A stretch of DNA of 64,000 bases from Oceanicola sp. (GCA_017792405.1 CP051231.1:2502150-2566149), one strand, 5' to 3'. Numbered from the stretch's first letter, positions 20,953-30,963 are shown. Notes: generated by a model not told the origin, from the letters alone. Numbers and translations are program-made.

Positions 20953-21083
20953 GAGGCCAGCGCCCGCACCGCACGGGGCGCGGCGCCGCAAGGGTGGCCG
21001 TCACCGTCGCGCGCTCCGTTGCAGTTGAGAACAACTTCGACGAAGCGCCCGCCCCGTGGGGGGGCGGTGCGGGCGCTGGCCGC
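20953..21083 (+). repeat. Structured intergenic repeat, divergent 131-bp copy, inside urtBCDE
   Basis: Near-perfect 20-bp arms (one mismatch) bound this element: GAGGCCAGCGCCCGCACCGC on the left and GCGGTGCGGGCGCTGGCCGC on the right. It shares CGAAGCGCC-GCCCCG and the G-rich asymmetric bulge of the right arm with the 139-bp copies elsewhere. It lies between two genes of one operon, so it is transcribed with urt mRNA. Confidence 0.7.
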
Positions 21084-21152
21084 CGCTGGCGGCCGGGTGC
21101 TCCGCTGGGTCGATGCGCCATTTCCTGTGCGAAGGGTCAAACCGAACATCGC

Positions 21153-23162
21153 TCAATCCCCCGCCGCGCGGCCCTTGAGGGCGATGATGCCCCTTGGCCG
21201 GAACTGGATGAAGATGATGATGAAGATGATCATGTAGGTCTGAGCGGCCAGCGTGTTGGAGGGGTTCAGCCACTCGATGCCTTTTTGCAGCGAACCGATC
21301 ATGCCCGCGCCGAGCAGCGTGCCCCAGATGTTGCCGACGCCTCCGACCACCACGGTCATGAAGCTCTGCACGATGTAGTCGGCGCCAAGCTCGGAGGTTA
21401 CCTTGGCGTAGAGCCCGATGGCGACCCCGGCGATGCCGGCGATGCCGGAGCCGAGGCCGAAGGTGAGCATGTTCACGCGGCCGGGGTTGATGCCCATCGA
21501 GGCGGCCATGCGGGGGTTTTGCGTGACGGCGCGGGTCTCTAGCCCGAGGCGGGTTTTCTTCATCAGGAAGAGGAAGAACAGCAGGAAGACGATGGCGAGC
21601 ACGAAGATGGCCACCCGGATCATCGAGATGCCGACGATCTCGTTGATCTGCCACTGCCCGTCGAGCCAGCCGGGGGCCGTGAGGGGGCGGGCCTGGGTGC
21701 CGAAGATGTTCTTGGCGAGCTGTTGCAGGGCGATGGAGATGCCGAAGGTGGCGAGCAAGGTTTCGAGCGGGCGGTTGTAGAGCCAGCGGATCACCAGCCG
21801 CTCCATTGCCACACCGGCGGCGAAAGTGACGGCGAAAGCCAGCGGGATCGCCACGATGATCGAGACCGTGTGGTTGGGGATCATCTGCTGCACAACGTAG
21901 CCGGTGTAGGCGCCCATCATGATGAACTCGCCGTGCGCCATGTTGATGACCCCCATCACCCCGAAGGTGATGGCCAGCCCGATGGCGGCGAGGAAGTAGA
22001 TGGAGGCGAGGGAGAGTGCATCGAGGCCCAGATCGAGCGTGGTGTTCAGGCCAACCTTGGTGTCGATCGAGCGGAGGGCGGCGTTGGCCGCCTCGGTGAC
22101 GAAGGGGGATGGCTCGGCGTATTCTTCGTAGAAGGTGAAGCGGGCGAGCGCGGCGTCGATCTCGGCCTCGGTGGGCGCGGGGGCGACGGTGCCGGCCTCG
22201 ACCAGCGCGGCATAGGCGCGCTCGCGGGCCTCTATGGTGTTCAGCTCAGAAAGCGGCACGCCGCCCACGGCCCCATCGGCGATGTTGGCCTGCAGCGCGT
22301 TGCGGCGGTCGGAAGGCTCGATGCGAGCAGGCAGATCCGCGGCGGCGGCGGCCATATCGTAGGCGGCGTTGCGGGGCAGTTCCTCGGAGCCAGGGCGCAG
22401 GGTGCGGGCAATGTTGCCCGTGGGCTCGCCCTCGGCGGCCTTGAGGGTTGTGGCGACCAGCGGATTGAGCGTGGCGCGGGTGTCGACGTTCAGATCGCCT
22501 GCGACGCTCTCGATGGCGGCGATGCGGGCATCTTCATCGGCGCCGAAGGAGATGGTGAGCAGGGTCAGGAGCCGCTGCTTTTGCGCCTTCAGCGCCGGGC
22601 TTGGCTCCTCGTCGATGGAGGCGGCGAGCGGCTCGAGGTGCGAGGCGTCGGGGTTGCGGGAGATGGCGGTGAGCGCATCTTGCCGCCGGGCGGCGTTGGG
22701 ATCGAGCAGCTGGAAGCGGACAAGGGCGGAGGCGATGAGGCCGCGCACGCCGGAGTTGGGCTTGAGGTTGTCGACCTCGCCAGATGGCACCGGCTCCAGC
22801 GCTTCGCCACTGTCGAAATCGGTGAGGATGATCGTGCGATCCGGCCCCTTCTCGCCCTTGAAGAACCAGCCGTCGCTTTCGCGCTGATACATCTCGCGGG
22901 CTTCCCAGACCTGTAGCACCTGCTGCATGCCCTCGAGCCCGGAGCCTGCCAGCGCGTCGATCACGGGCTGGATGGTGCGACGGGAGGGTTTTGCAAGGTC
23001 GGCGGCGTGCTGCTGGAGCAGCGTCTGGATCGGACCCATCTCGGCGGGGGCGGCTTGGGCCGCCTCATCGGCGGGGGTCTCGGCAGTGCTGTCCTGCGCC
23101 AGTGCGGGCGCGGAGAGAGTGAGGGCGCAGAAGAGCGCCAGAGCCTGCAAGGCCTTGATCAT
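21153..23162 (-). CDS. urtB: Urea ABC transporter permease UrtB
   Basis: This 669-residue protein begins with a signal peptide (MIKALQALALFCALTLSAPALA). A periplasmic helical-repeat region of about 340 residues follows. The LivH-like permease of about 300 residues (LAAIGLAITFGVMGVINMAH onward) forms the C-terminal half. The long N-terminal extension is usual in proteobacterial UrtB. The ATG was chosen to give a normal signal peptide; a GTG five codons earlier is possible. It follows urtA by 118 bp. Confidence 0.94.
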   Translation of the reverse strand: MIKALQALALFCALTLSAPALAQDSTAETPADEAAQAAPAEMGPIQTLLQQHAADLAKPSRRTIQPVIDALAGSGLEGMQQVLQVWEAREMYQRESDGWFFKGEKGPDRTIILTDFDSGEALEPVPSGEVDNLKPNSGVRGLIASALVRFQLLDPNAARRQDALTAISRNPDASHLEPLAASIDEEPSPALKAQKQRLLTLLTISFGADEDARIAAIESVAGDLNVDTRATLNPLVATTLKAAEGEPTGNIARTLRPGSEELPRNAAYDMAAAAADLPARIEPSDRRNALQANIADGAVGGVPLSELNTIEARERAYAALVEAGTVAPAPTEAEIDAALARFTFYEEYAEPSPFVTEAANAALRSIDTKVGLNTTLDLGLDALSLASIYFLAAIGLAITFGVMGVINMAHGEFIMMGAYTGYVVQQMIPNHTVSIIVAIPLAFAVTFAAGVAMERLVIRWLYNRPLETLLATFGISIALQQLAKNIFGTQARPLTAPGWLDGQWQINEIVGISMIRVAIFVLAIVFLLFFLFLMKKTRLGLETRAVTQNPRMAASMGINPGRVNMLTFGLGSGIAGIAGVAIGLYAKVTSELGADYIVQSFMTVVVGGVGNIWGTLLGAGMIGSLQKGIEWLNPSNTLAAQTYMIIFIIIFIQFRPRGIIALKGRAAGD

Positions 23163-23280
23163 GCTGGAATGTCCCACCGCGCGTTGTCCCCTTGGGCCGG
23201 AGGGGGCAACGCGTGCCGCCCCCTCCGCTGGCGTGTCGGGCGGCGCCGAAATTCAGCGCCGCCCGGAAGAGCCTGATGGC

Positions 23281-24570
23281 TCAGTAGTTGCTTTCGATCT
23301 GCACGCAGGTGGAGGTCTCGGTGTTGTACATACCGCACTCGAGATCTTTCCAATCCGAGGTCAGAACAGCCGACTCGGGCAGGAAATCGGTCCATGCATC
23401 GCCGGGGACCGGATCGGTCTCGGAGATGATGTCGAACTGGCCGTCTGCGCGGATTTCACCGATGAGCACCGGCTTGGAGAGGTGGTGGTTCACGCCCATC
23501 ACGGCGGTGCCGCCGGTCAGGTTGGGGAACTCCTGGCCCCACATCGCGGTGCGGACAGCGTCCACGTCGGTGGTGCCGGCCTCGGTGGCGGCGTTCACCC
23601 ACATGTTGAAGCCGATGTAATGGGCTTCCATCGGGTCGTTGGTCACGCGGTCTTCGGAGCCGATGAAGGCGTGCCACTTGGAGATGAAGTCGGCGTTGGC
23701 CTCGGTGTCGGCGGACATGAAGTAATTCCACGCGGCGAGGTGGCCGACGAGGTTGGAGGTGTCGAGACCGGCAAGCTCTTCTTCACCCACGGAGAAGGCC
23801 ACAACGGGGATGTCCTCGGCGGAGATGCCCTGCGCGGCCAGCTCCTTGTAGAAGCCGATGTTGGCGTCGCCGTTGATGGTGGAGATCACGCCCACCTTCT
23901 TGCCGTCCGCGCCCAGCGCCACAACGTCAGACACGATCTTGGACCAGTCGGAGTGGCCGAAGGGGGTGTAGTTGACGAAGATATCCTCGGCGGGGATGCC
24001 TTTGTCCTTCAGGTAGGACTCGAGGATGTTGTTGGTGGTGCGGGGATACACGTAGTCGGTGCCCAGCAGCGCGAATTTCTCGACGCCCAGTTCTTCAAGG
24101 TAATAGTCGGTGGCCGGGATGGCCTGCTGGTTGGGGGCGGCGCCCGTGTAGAACACGTTCTTGGAGGACTCTTCGCCCTCATACTGCACCGGGTAGAACA
24201 GAAGGCCGTTCAGCTCTTCGATCACCGGCAGCACGGATTTGCGCGACACGGAGGTCCAGTTGCCGAAGATCACATCGACCTCATGGACGGTCAGCAGCTC
24301 GCGGGCCTTTTCGGCGAAGAGCGGCCAGTCGGAGGCGGGGTCGACGACCACGGCTTCGAGATCGCAGCCCAGCAGGCCGCCGGCCTCGTTCTGGCTGGCG
24401 ACGAGCATTTCCATCGTCTCTTTCAGCGTGGTTTCGGAAATGGCCATAGTGCCCGAGAGCGAGTGCAGCACGCCGACCTTGATCGGGCAGCTCACCTCTT
24501 GGGCAGAGGCGGCACCGGCGGTGAGGCCGAGCGCGAGCACAGAGGCAGCGGTTTTCTTGAAAGCGGTCAT
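23281..24570 (-). CDS. urtA: Urea ABC transporter substrate-binding protein UrtA
   Basis: This 429-residue periplasmic binding protein has a Sec signal peptide (MTAFKKTAASVLALGLTAGAASA) and then the UrtA hallmark PIKVGVLHSLSGTMAISE. Family motifs NWTSVSRKSVLPV and LFYPVQYEGEESSKN are present. It delivers urea to UrtBC. GGAGGGATAAA precedes the ATG. It is the first gene of the urt operon and is divergent from the urease operon. Confidence 0.96.
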   Translation of the reverse strand: MTAFKKTAASVLALGLTAGAASAQEVSCPIKVGVLHSLSGTMAISETTLKETMEMLVASQNEAGGLLGCDLEAVVVDPASDWPLFAEKARELLTVHEVDVIFGNWTSVSRKSVLPVIEELNGLLFYPVQYEGEESSKNVFYTGAAPNQQAIPATDYYLEELGVEKFALLGTDYVYPRTTNNILESYLKDKGIPAEDIFVNYTPFGHSDWSKIVSDVVALGADGKKVGVISTINGDANIGFYKELAAQGISAEDIPVVAFSVGEEELAGLDTSNLVGHLAAWNYFMSADTEANADFISKWHAFIGSEDRVTNDPMEAHYIGFNMWVNAATEAGTTDVDAVRTAMWGQEFPNLTGGTAVMGVNHHLSKPVLIGEIRADGQFDIISETDPVPGDAWTDFLPESAVLTSDWKDLECGMYNTETSTCVQIESNY

Positions 24571-24927
24571 TTTATCCCTCCGTTCGGGGTGTGTGGCCGG
24601 CAAGGGCGACACGCGAGCAGACCCCGAAGCAAGTTCCTGTTGATGTTGGCGCGGGGCTGCTGCCATGTCCTCACCGGCGGCGGCTTGCGCACCCGATGCG
24701 GTGCGTCTCAGCGTGCTCCGGGCGGGGACATGCTTTGGAGCGGCGCGGTTCCGGTGCAATTTCGGGATTGCAGAAAACAGGTGTCTGCCCCGCATTGATT
24801 AATTTCGCGGCAGAAATCCGAGCATCCGCCCAGAAATTCAGCAGGCAACTTGACCCAGCGGCAGGATCGCCGCTCACTTGTGGTCAGCCGGAACGCTGCG
24901 TGGTGAAAACATCGGCAGGAGATATGC
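24571..24927. other. Divergent intergenic region urtA / ureD
   Basis: This 357-bp gap lies between the divergent urea-transport and urease operons and must contain their promoters. It is locally less GC-rich around 24770-24850. I found no convincing sigma-54 box (GG-N10-GC with the usual flanks) on either strand. A palindrome at 24688-24705 is the only clear operator-like element. Confidence 0.6.
24688..24705. promoter_or_regulatory. Palindrome between urtA and ureD (candidate NtrC-like site)
   Basis: CGCACC and GGTGCG are perfect 6-bp arms around a 6-base spacer. NtrC sites have GCACC/GGTGC arms, so the match is suggestive given that both flanking operons serve urea nitrogen supply. There is no second site or matching sigma-54 promoter, so confidence is low. 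Confidence 0.35.
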
Positions 24928-25779
24928 GTGGGGGCAGCCATTACCATTGAAGGCGAGATAGGCGCGGCGCGGGCGAAGCAGCCGAGGGCCGTTGGTGCGG
25001 CGCGGGTGACGGCGCGGCCCGATGGCCGCGGCGGCGGGCGGATCGGCGATTTGCGGATGTCGGGCGCGATGAAGCTGCTGTTCCCCCGACGCGCGGGAGC
25101 CTTGCAGGCGATGCTGGTCAATTCGGCGGGCGGAATCACCGGGGGAGACCGGTTTCGGCTGGAAGCCGGGGCCGAGCCGGGCGCGGCGCTGAGCCTCACC
25201 ACGCAAGCCGCCGAGCGGGCCTATCGCGCCCAGACGGGCGAGGTTGGCGAGGTATCGGTGCGGCTGAGCGCGGGCGCGGGGGCCTGCCTGCACTGGCTGC
25301 CGCAGGAGACGATCCTGTTTCAGGCCTGCGCCCTGCGCCGCCGGCTGCGGGTCGACCTGGCGGACGATGCCAGGCTGCTGCTGTGCGAGCCGCTGGTCTT
25401 TGGCCGCACGGCGATGGGCGAGCGCCTGACCGAAGGCTGGTTCAGCGACCGGGTTGAGGTGTTTAGGGGTGGTGCGCGGCTGTTTACCGATGCCACGCGG
25501 CTGGAGGGCGATATCAGCGCCCGGCTCGCGGGCCCCGCCACCGGTGCAGGCTGCCGTGCCTCGGCGCTTGTTGTCTATGTCGCCCCCGATGCCGAGCACC
25601 AGCGCGATGCGCTGCGCGCCGCTCTGCCGCAAGACGCTCTGGCGGGCGCCTCGCTGATTGCGCAAGATGTGATGGTGGCCCGATTCCTCGGCCCCGATGG
25701 TTTTGGCCTGCGCAAGCTCCTCATGCCCGCGCTGGACCGGCTCTCGGGCAATACCCTTCCTCGATCCTGGAGGCTCTGA
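24928..25779 (+). CDS. ureD: Urease accessory protein UreD
   Basis: This 283-residue UreD/UreH protein is a scaffold of the UreDFG complex that loads nickel into urease. Family motifs include [14 protein letters not shown] (near residue 70), [10 protein letters not shown] and [12 protein letters not shown]. The start is GTG with AGGAG eight bases upstream. It opens the urease operon; ureA begins 4 bp after its stop. Confidence 0.95.
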   Translation: MGAAITIEGEIGAARAKQPRAVGAARVTARPDGRGGGRIGDLRMSGAMKLLFPRRAGALQAMLVNSAGGITGGDRFRLEAGAEPGAALSLTTQAAERAYRAQTGEVGEVSVRLSAGAGACLHWLPQETILFQACALRRRLRVDLADDARLLLCEPLVFGRTAMGERLTEGWFSDRVEVFRGGARLFTDATRLEGDISARLAGPATGAGCRASALVVYVAPDAEHQRDALRAALPQDALAGASLIAQDVMVARFLGPDGFGLRKLLMPALDRLSGNTLPRSWRL

Positions 25780-25783
25780 ACCC

Positions 25784-26086
25784 ATGCAACTCACCCCCCG
25801 CGAAAAGGACAAGCTCCTCATCGCCATGGCCGCAGAGGTGGCCCGCAAGCGGCTGGCCCGCGGCGTGAAGCTGAACCACCCCGAGGCGATCGCGCTGATC
25901 ACCGATGCGGTGGTGGAGGGCGCCCGCGATGGCCGTTCGGTCGCCGACATGATGGAGGCGGGCGCACAGGTGGTGAGCGCCGAGCAATGCATGGAGGGGA
26001 TCGCCGAGATGATCCACGAGGTGCAGGTGGAGGCGACCTTTCCCGACGGCACCAAGCTGGTGACCGTGCACAACCCCATTCGCTAA
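25784..26086 (+). CDS. ureA: Urease gamma subunit
   Basis: This 100-residue small subunit of the Ni-dependent urease has the family-typical length and sequence ([41 protein letters not shown] at the end). It assembles with UreB and UreC into the (abc)3 enzyme that hydrolyses urea to ammonia and carbamate. It lies 4 bp downstream of ureD. Confidence 0.97.
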   Translation: MQLTPREKDKLLIAMAAEVARKRLARGVKLNHPEAIALITDAVVEGARDGRSVADMMEAGAQVVSAEQCMEGIAEMIHEVQVEATFPDGTKLVTVHNPIR

Positions 26087-26099
26087 AGAGGACTGACAC

Positions 26100-26261
26100 A
26101 TGAAATACATCGCCGCCCTGCTGGCCACCGCCACACCCGCCCTCGCCCACTCCGGCGCGCACCTGCACCCGCATGAGGCCAACTCGGCCCTGCCGCTGAT
26201 GGCCGCGCTGGCGGTGATCGTGGCGGCGGGCTTTGCCGCCTTCCTCTGGAGCCGCAAATGA
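26100..26261 (+). CDS. Small His-rich secreted/membrane peptide in the urease operon
   Basis: This 53-residue protein begins with a signal-like segment ([16 protein letters not shown]). A short His-rich stretch ([10 protein letters not shown]) follows, then one transmembrane helix (about residues 30-49) ending WSRK. Its ATG is 13 bp after ureA, preceded by GAGGACTG. Its TGA overlaps the ureB ATG, so it is translationally coupled. The histidines would face the periplasm, suggesting a metal (nickel) link, which is inference. Confidence 0.75.
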   Translation: MKYIAALLATATPALAHSGAHLHPHEANSALPLMAALAVIVAAGFAAFLWSRK

Positions 26262-26566
26262 TCCCCGGTGAGGTGATCTGCGCGGAGGGCGAGATCGAGC
26301 TGAACGCCGGCCGCGAGGCGATTACGCTGATGGTCGCCAACACTGGCGACCGCCCGGTGCAGGTGGGTAGCCACTATCATTTTGCCGAGACCAACGCGGC
26401 GCTCGACTTTGACCGTGACGCCGCGCGGGGCATGCGGCTGGACATCGCCGCCGGAACCGCCGTGCGGTTCGAGCCGGGTCAGGCCCGCGAGGTGCAACTG
26501 ATTGCGATTGGCGGAGCGCGGAAGATCTACGGCTTCAACCAAAAAGTCATGGGAGCGCTCGATTGA
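26258..26566 (+). CDS. ureB: Urease beta subunit
   Basis: This 102-residue urease subunit contains the motifs [35 protein letters not shown] and the C-terminal GFNQKVMG. Its length matches bacterial UreB. Its ATG overlaps the stop of the small His-rich peptide gene. It is separated from ureC by four unrelated genes, which is unusual compared with a contiguous ureABC. Confidence 0.97.
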   Translation: MIPGEVICAEGEIELNAGREAITLMVANTGDRPVQVGSHYHFAETNAALDFDRDAARGMRLDIAAGTAVRFEPGQAREVQLIAIGGARKIYGFNQKVMGALD

Positions 26567-26571
26567 GCCCG

Positions 26572-26868
26572 ATGTTCAACCCCACCGCCCTGCTGCGCCT
26601 ACAAATGCAGATGGCAATCATGACGATGGAGGCCAGCGCCGTCATCTGGATGCGGATGATGGGCATGGCCGGCACGTGGAACGTGGCCGCAGGCGAGAAC
26701 GGGCGGATGGTGCGTGAGAAGCAGCGGGCCTTTGCCAAGGCCGCGCAGGAGGCCTCGGTGGCCGCCATGCAGGGCCGCAACGTGGGGGCCGCCGCGCTGC
26801 GCCCGCTGCGCCGCAAGACCCGCTCCAACGTGGTGCGGCTGGCTCGGAGGGGGCCGAAGCTGAGGTGA
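26572..26868 (+). CDS. Conserved 98-residue protein of unknown function, urease-linked
   Basis: The protein is Met-rich and amphipathic (LRLQMQMAIMTMEASAVIWMRMMGMAG) with a basic C-terminal half ending RSNVVRLARRGPKLR. From memory, similar short proteins (sometimes labelled antifreeze protein, without evidence) are common in Rhodobacteraceae. A TTG at 26563, with GGGAG upstream and overlapping the ureB stop, is an alternative start giving 101 residues. It may be a membrane-surface or polymer-granule protein; the function is unknown. Confidence 0.75.
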   Translation: MFNPTALLRLQMQMAIMTMEASAVIWMRMMGMAGTWNVAAGENGRMVREKQRAFAKAAQEASVAAMQGRNVGAAALRPLRRKTRSNVVRLARRGPKLR

Positions 26869-26908
26869 AGGGTTAACGGGAGGACCAACCAGAAAGGGAG
26901 TGCCCAAG

Positions 26909-27724
26909 ATGTGTAACGCGTGCCTGATCGAGAATGTCCGCAAGACGGCGATGAACCGCCGGTCCTTCTTTGCCCGGAGCGCCGCCGCGGGGGCGGCTGC
27001 TGTGGCCGCCGGGGCGATGGCCTCGCGCCCGGCCCTCGCCCAGTCGAGCGGCAAGGTGGTGGACCTGACCTATACGCTCACCCCCGAGTTCCCGACCTTC
27101 GACGGGTTGCCGGGTATCGAGTTTGCCTCCGACAAGGACTACGCCGCCGATGGCTACAAGATCTGGAAGGTCTCGTTCTTCGAGCATTCCGGAACCCACA
27201 TCGATGCGCCCGCCCACTTTGCCGAGGGCACCGACACGGTGGACATGCTGCCGCCCGAAAGCCTGATGTGCCCGCTCTGCGTGATCGACCTGAAGGCCAA
27301 GGCCGCCGAGGAGCCCAACGCGATGGTGGAACCGGAGGATATCGAGGCATGGGTTTCGGCCAACGGCGAGATCCCCGAGGGGGCCTGCGTGGCGATGAAC
27401 TCGGGCTGGGGCGCGAAGATGGGCGATCCGTCGTTCCGCAATGACGGCGAGGGGAACTTCGCCTTTCCGGGCTTTGCCAAGGCGGCGACGGATATGCTGC
27501 TGGAGATGGGCGTGGCGAGCATCGGGGTGGACACGCTCTCGCTCGATCCGGGCAATTCGGCGGATTTCGCGGTGCATTACTCTTGGTTGCCCGCCGGGCG
27601 CTATGGGATCGAGAACATGGCCAATCTGGATGAGGTTCCGGCGAGCGGGGCGACCCTGTTCGTGGGCGCGCCGAAGCATGGCGGCGGCACCGGCGGGCCG
27701 GCCCGCGTGATGGCGGTGATCTGA
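26909..27724 (+). CDS. Tat-exported cyclase-family (kynurenine-formamidase-like) hydrolase
   Basis: This 271-residue protein has a twin-arginine signal (NRRSFFARSAAAGAAA) and a cyclase/KynB-like domain with the metal-binding motif HSGTHIDAPAHF near residue 92. The family includes amide hydrolases such as kynurenine formamidase and isatin hydrolase. Export to the periplasm and urease-operon context suggest an extracytoplasmic amide or ureido substrate; this is inference. The ATG at MCNACLIENV has GGGAG eight bases before it. Its stop is directly followed by the ATG of the next gene. Confidence 0.85.
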   Translation: MCNACLIENVRKTAMNRRSFFARSAAAGAAAVAAGAMASRPALAQSSGKVVDLTYTLTPEFPTFDGLPGIEFASDKDYAADGYKIWKVSFFEHSGTHIDAPAHFAEGTDTVDMLPPESLMCPLCVIDLKAKAAEEPNAMVEPEDIEAWVSANGEIPEGACVAMNSGWGAKMGDPSFRNDGEGNFAFPGFAKAATDMLLEMGVASIGVDTLSLDPGNSADFAVHYSWLPAGRYGIENMANLDEVPASGATLFVGAPKHGGGTGGPARVMAVI

Positions 27725-28120
27725 ATGGCGACGGTGCCCCTTTTGTCCGACGAGGCGCTTTCGCCCCGTGCGAAGGCCGTGTTCGATGCGATCCGCGCGG
27801 CACGGGGTACCGACTATGTTAACAACTTCTGGCGTGCCCTCGCCCATGACGTGGACGCGCTGGAAGAGACATGGGGGCGCCTCTCGGTCCTGATGGGGCC
27901 GGGGGCGCTCGACCCGCTGGTGAAGGAGATGATCTACGTGGCGGTGAGCACGGCGAACGGGTGTTCGTACTGCGTGCACAGCCACACTGCGGCGGCGAAG
28001 GCCAAGGGGATGAGCGCCGAGATGCACGCCGAGCTGGTGCGGGTGATCGGCGCGGCGATGATGACCAACGGGATGGTCACGGCGCTGCAGGTGCCGGTGG
28101 ATGAGGTGTTCGATGTTTGA
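27725..28120 (+). CDS. Carboxymuconolactone decarboxylase / AhpD-like protein
   Basis: This 131-residue helical protein carries the AhpD-like thiol motif CSYCVHSHTAAA (CxxC-xxxH) near residue 81, which forms the peroxidase-type active site in the family. It begins immediately after the stop of the cyclase gene, so the two are co-translated. The role could be thiol-dependent peroxidase or reductase; the substrate is unknown. Confidence 0.86.
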   Translation: MATVPLLSDEALSPRAKAVFDAIRAARGTDYVNNFWRALAHDVDALEETWGRLSVLMGPGALDPLVKEMIYVAVSTANGCSYCVHSHTAAAKAKGMSAEMHAELVRVIGAAMMTNGMVTALQVPVDEVFDV

Positions 28121-28137
28121 GGGGCGTGCCAACTTGA

Positions 28138-28205
28138 GGTTCGCCCCCGGCCCGAGGGTGGGGGCGATTTCGCCCCCGCCCTGGGGGGCGGGTCGGGGGC
28201 GAACC
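28138..28205. repeat. 68-bp hairpin, minimal form of the structured repeat
   Basis: GGTTCGCCCCCGGCCC pairs with GGGTCGGGGGCGAACC with a single G-U. The interior GGGTGGGGGCGA and TCGCCCCCGCCC continue the stem. The right arm carries an extra G-rich bulge (CTGGGGGGCGGG) like that of the 139-bp copies (CCGGGGGGCGGG). It sits between the AhpD-like and GFA genes. Confidence 0.65.
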
Positions 28206-28246
28206 GGGCCGCTGCGCGACCCGGTAGACCCTGAGAAGGTCACTCC

Positions 28247-28732
28247 ATGCCCATGACCCTAGAAGGCTCCTGCCGTTGCGGGGCGGTGACGTTCAGGCTG
28301 CAAAGCCAAACGCCGGTGCCCTACCAGCTCTGCTATTGCACCATCTGCCGCAAGACCGGCGGAGGCGGGGGCTATGCGATAAACCTCGGGGGCATTGCGG
28401 ACAGCATGGAGGTGACGGGCGAGACGGCGGTGTATCGGGCCGAAATCGAGCGCGGCGGGGTTTGCGAGGTTTCCACGGGCGAGCGGAACTTCTGCGCGGC
28501 CTGCGGCTCGGAGCTGTGGCTCTATGACCCGACATGGCCCGAGCTGATCCACCCGATGGCCAGCGCCATCGACACCCCCCTGCCCCCTGCCCCGGCCCGC
28601 GTGCATCTGATGCTGGCCGACAAGCCGGACTGGGTGCCGCTGAACGCGGGGCCGGAGGACGAAACCTATGACGCCTACCCGGAGCTGTCGCTCGCGGACT
28701 GGCACAAGAAACACGGCCTCTGGGCCGCTTGA
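28247..28732 (+). CDS. GFA-family (glutathione-dependent formaldehyde-activating-like) protein
   Basis: This 161-residue zinc protein of the Gfa/CENP-V fold has the cysteine pattern CRCG (residues 9-12), CYCTICRKT (near 29-35) and CAACGSELW (near 84-87). These supply the two zinc sites. Family members have been linked to glutathione-formaldehyde chemistry, but the function here is not known. It lies between the AhpD-like gene and ureC in the urease direction. Confidence 0.87.
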   Translation: MPMTLEGSCRCGAVTFRLQSQTPVPYQLCYCTICRKTGGGGGYAINLGGIADSMEVTGETAVYRAEIERGGVCEVSTGERNFCAACGSELWLYDPTWPELIHPMASAIDTPLPPAPARVHLMLADKPDWVPLNAGPEDETYDAYPELSLADWHKKHGLWAA

Positions 28733-29007
28733 GGGGATGGGGCGAATGGTCAAAACCATCCGAAATACCGAGAAAGAGTGCGTAACAGGTGCGCTCCTAT
28801 GATGAGTAGTTAGAGGGCAAGCTGATGGTTGGATATTTCGGTGTTTTCCTTCCGGTGATTGGATCAGATGCCTACAGCATTCTGGGCATCGGAAATCCTC
28901 GCAATGCACCGGACCTGCATAGCTCGACGAAGTCAAAACCTTGATTTTTCAAGCACTTACAATGGCGCAATGCACCCTCGTGTGCGCCAGCAAGAAAGGA
29001 TGATCTA
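28733..29007. other. Lower-GC spacer before ureC
   Basis: This 275-bp stretch is clearly less GC-rich than its surroundings. It contains a 39-codon frame (28825-28944) with GAGGG upstream, a CTTGA-TTTT-TCAAG hairpin near 28940-28953, and a GGCGCA/TGCGCC hairpin near 28965-28989. It could hold a separate promoter for ureC onward. No recognisable gene is present. Confidence 0.5.
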
Positions 29008-30717
<1,710 letters not shown>

Positions 30718-30728
30718 CGGCGCGGCGT

Positions 30729-30750
30729 GGTGGGCAGATTGCCGACCCTA
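30729..30750. repeat. Short hairpin repeat of the GGGCAGATTGCC...CCTA type
   Basis: The core GGGCAGATTGCC occurs 12 bp after the ureC stop. Related copies lie at 38652-38670 and 51739-51760. The stem is imperfect here. It is probably a short intergenic repeat of this lineage. Confidence 0.6.
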
Positions 30751-30807
30751 CGGTGCTGGCAGAGCGGCAGTAAGGTGGGATGCCCTGCCCGGTGCGCGCC
30801 GTAAGGC

Positions 30808-30946
30808 GCCGGGCAGCGCCGTCCCGCCCCCCGGGGCGGCGCTTGGGTGAGGTTGGGGGCGACCTCAGAGGGAAGATGACGACTGCACGATAAAGTGCCA
30901 TGAACAGACGTTGCTGGCGCCACCCCGCGGGACGGCGATGCCCGGC
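30808..30946 (-). repeat. Structured intergenic repeat, 139-bp copy after ureC
   Basis: The 20-bp arms are GCCGGGCAGCGCCGTCCCGC and GCGGGACGGCGATGCCCGGC, with one mismatch. Read on the minus strand it aligns with the copies at 37361 and 51482, including the central GGCACTTTATCGTGC. The variable arm bases (GT opposite AC, G opposite C) have changed together compared with the other copies. Confidence 0.85.
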
Positions 30947-30963
30947 TCACGAATTTGGCGAGA

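Noticed and set aside
24571..24927. Sigma-54 promoter between urtA and ureD
   Set aside because: Both strands were read for GG-N10-GC with TGGCAC/TTGCA flanks; the nearest candidates have wrong spacing.
28825..28944. 39-codon frame with GAGGG upstream before ureC
   Set aside because: The ribosome-binding site is plausible, but there is no recognisable signal, helix or family and no coupling to ureC. It is kept only as a remark on the spacer.
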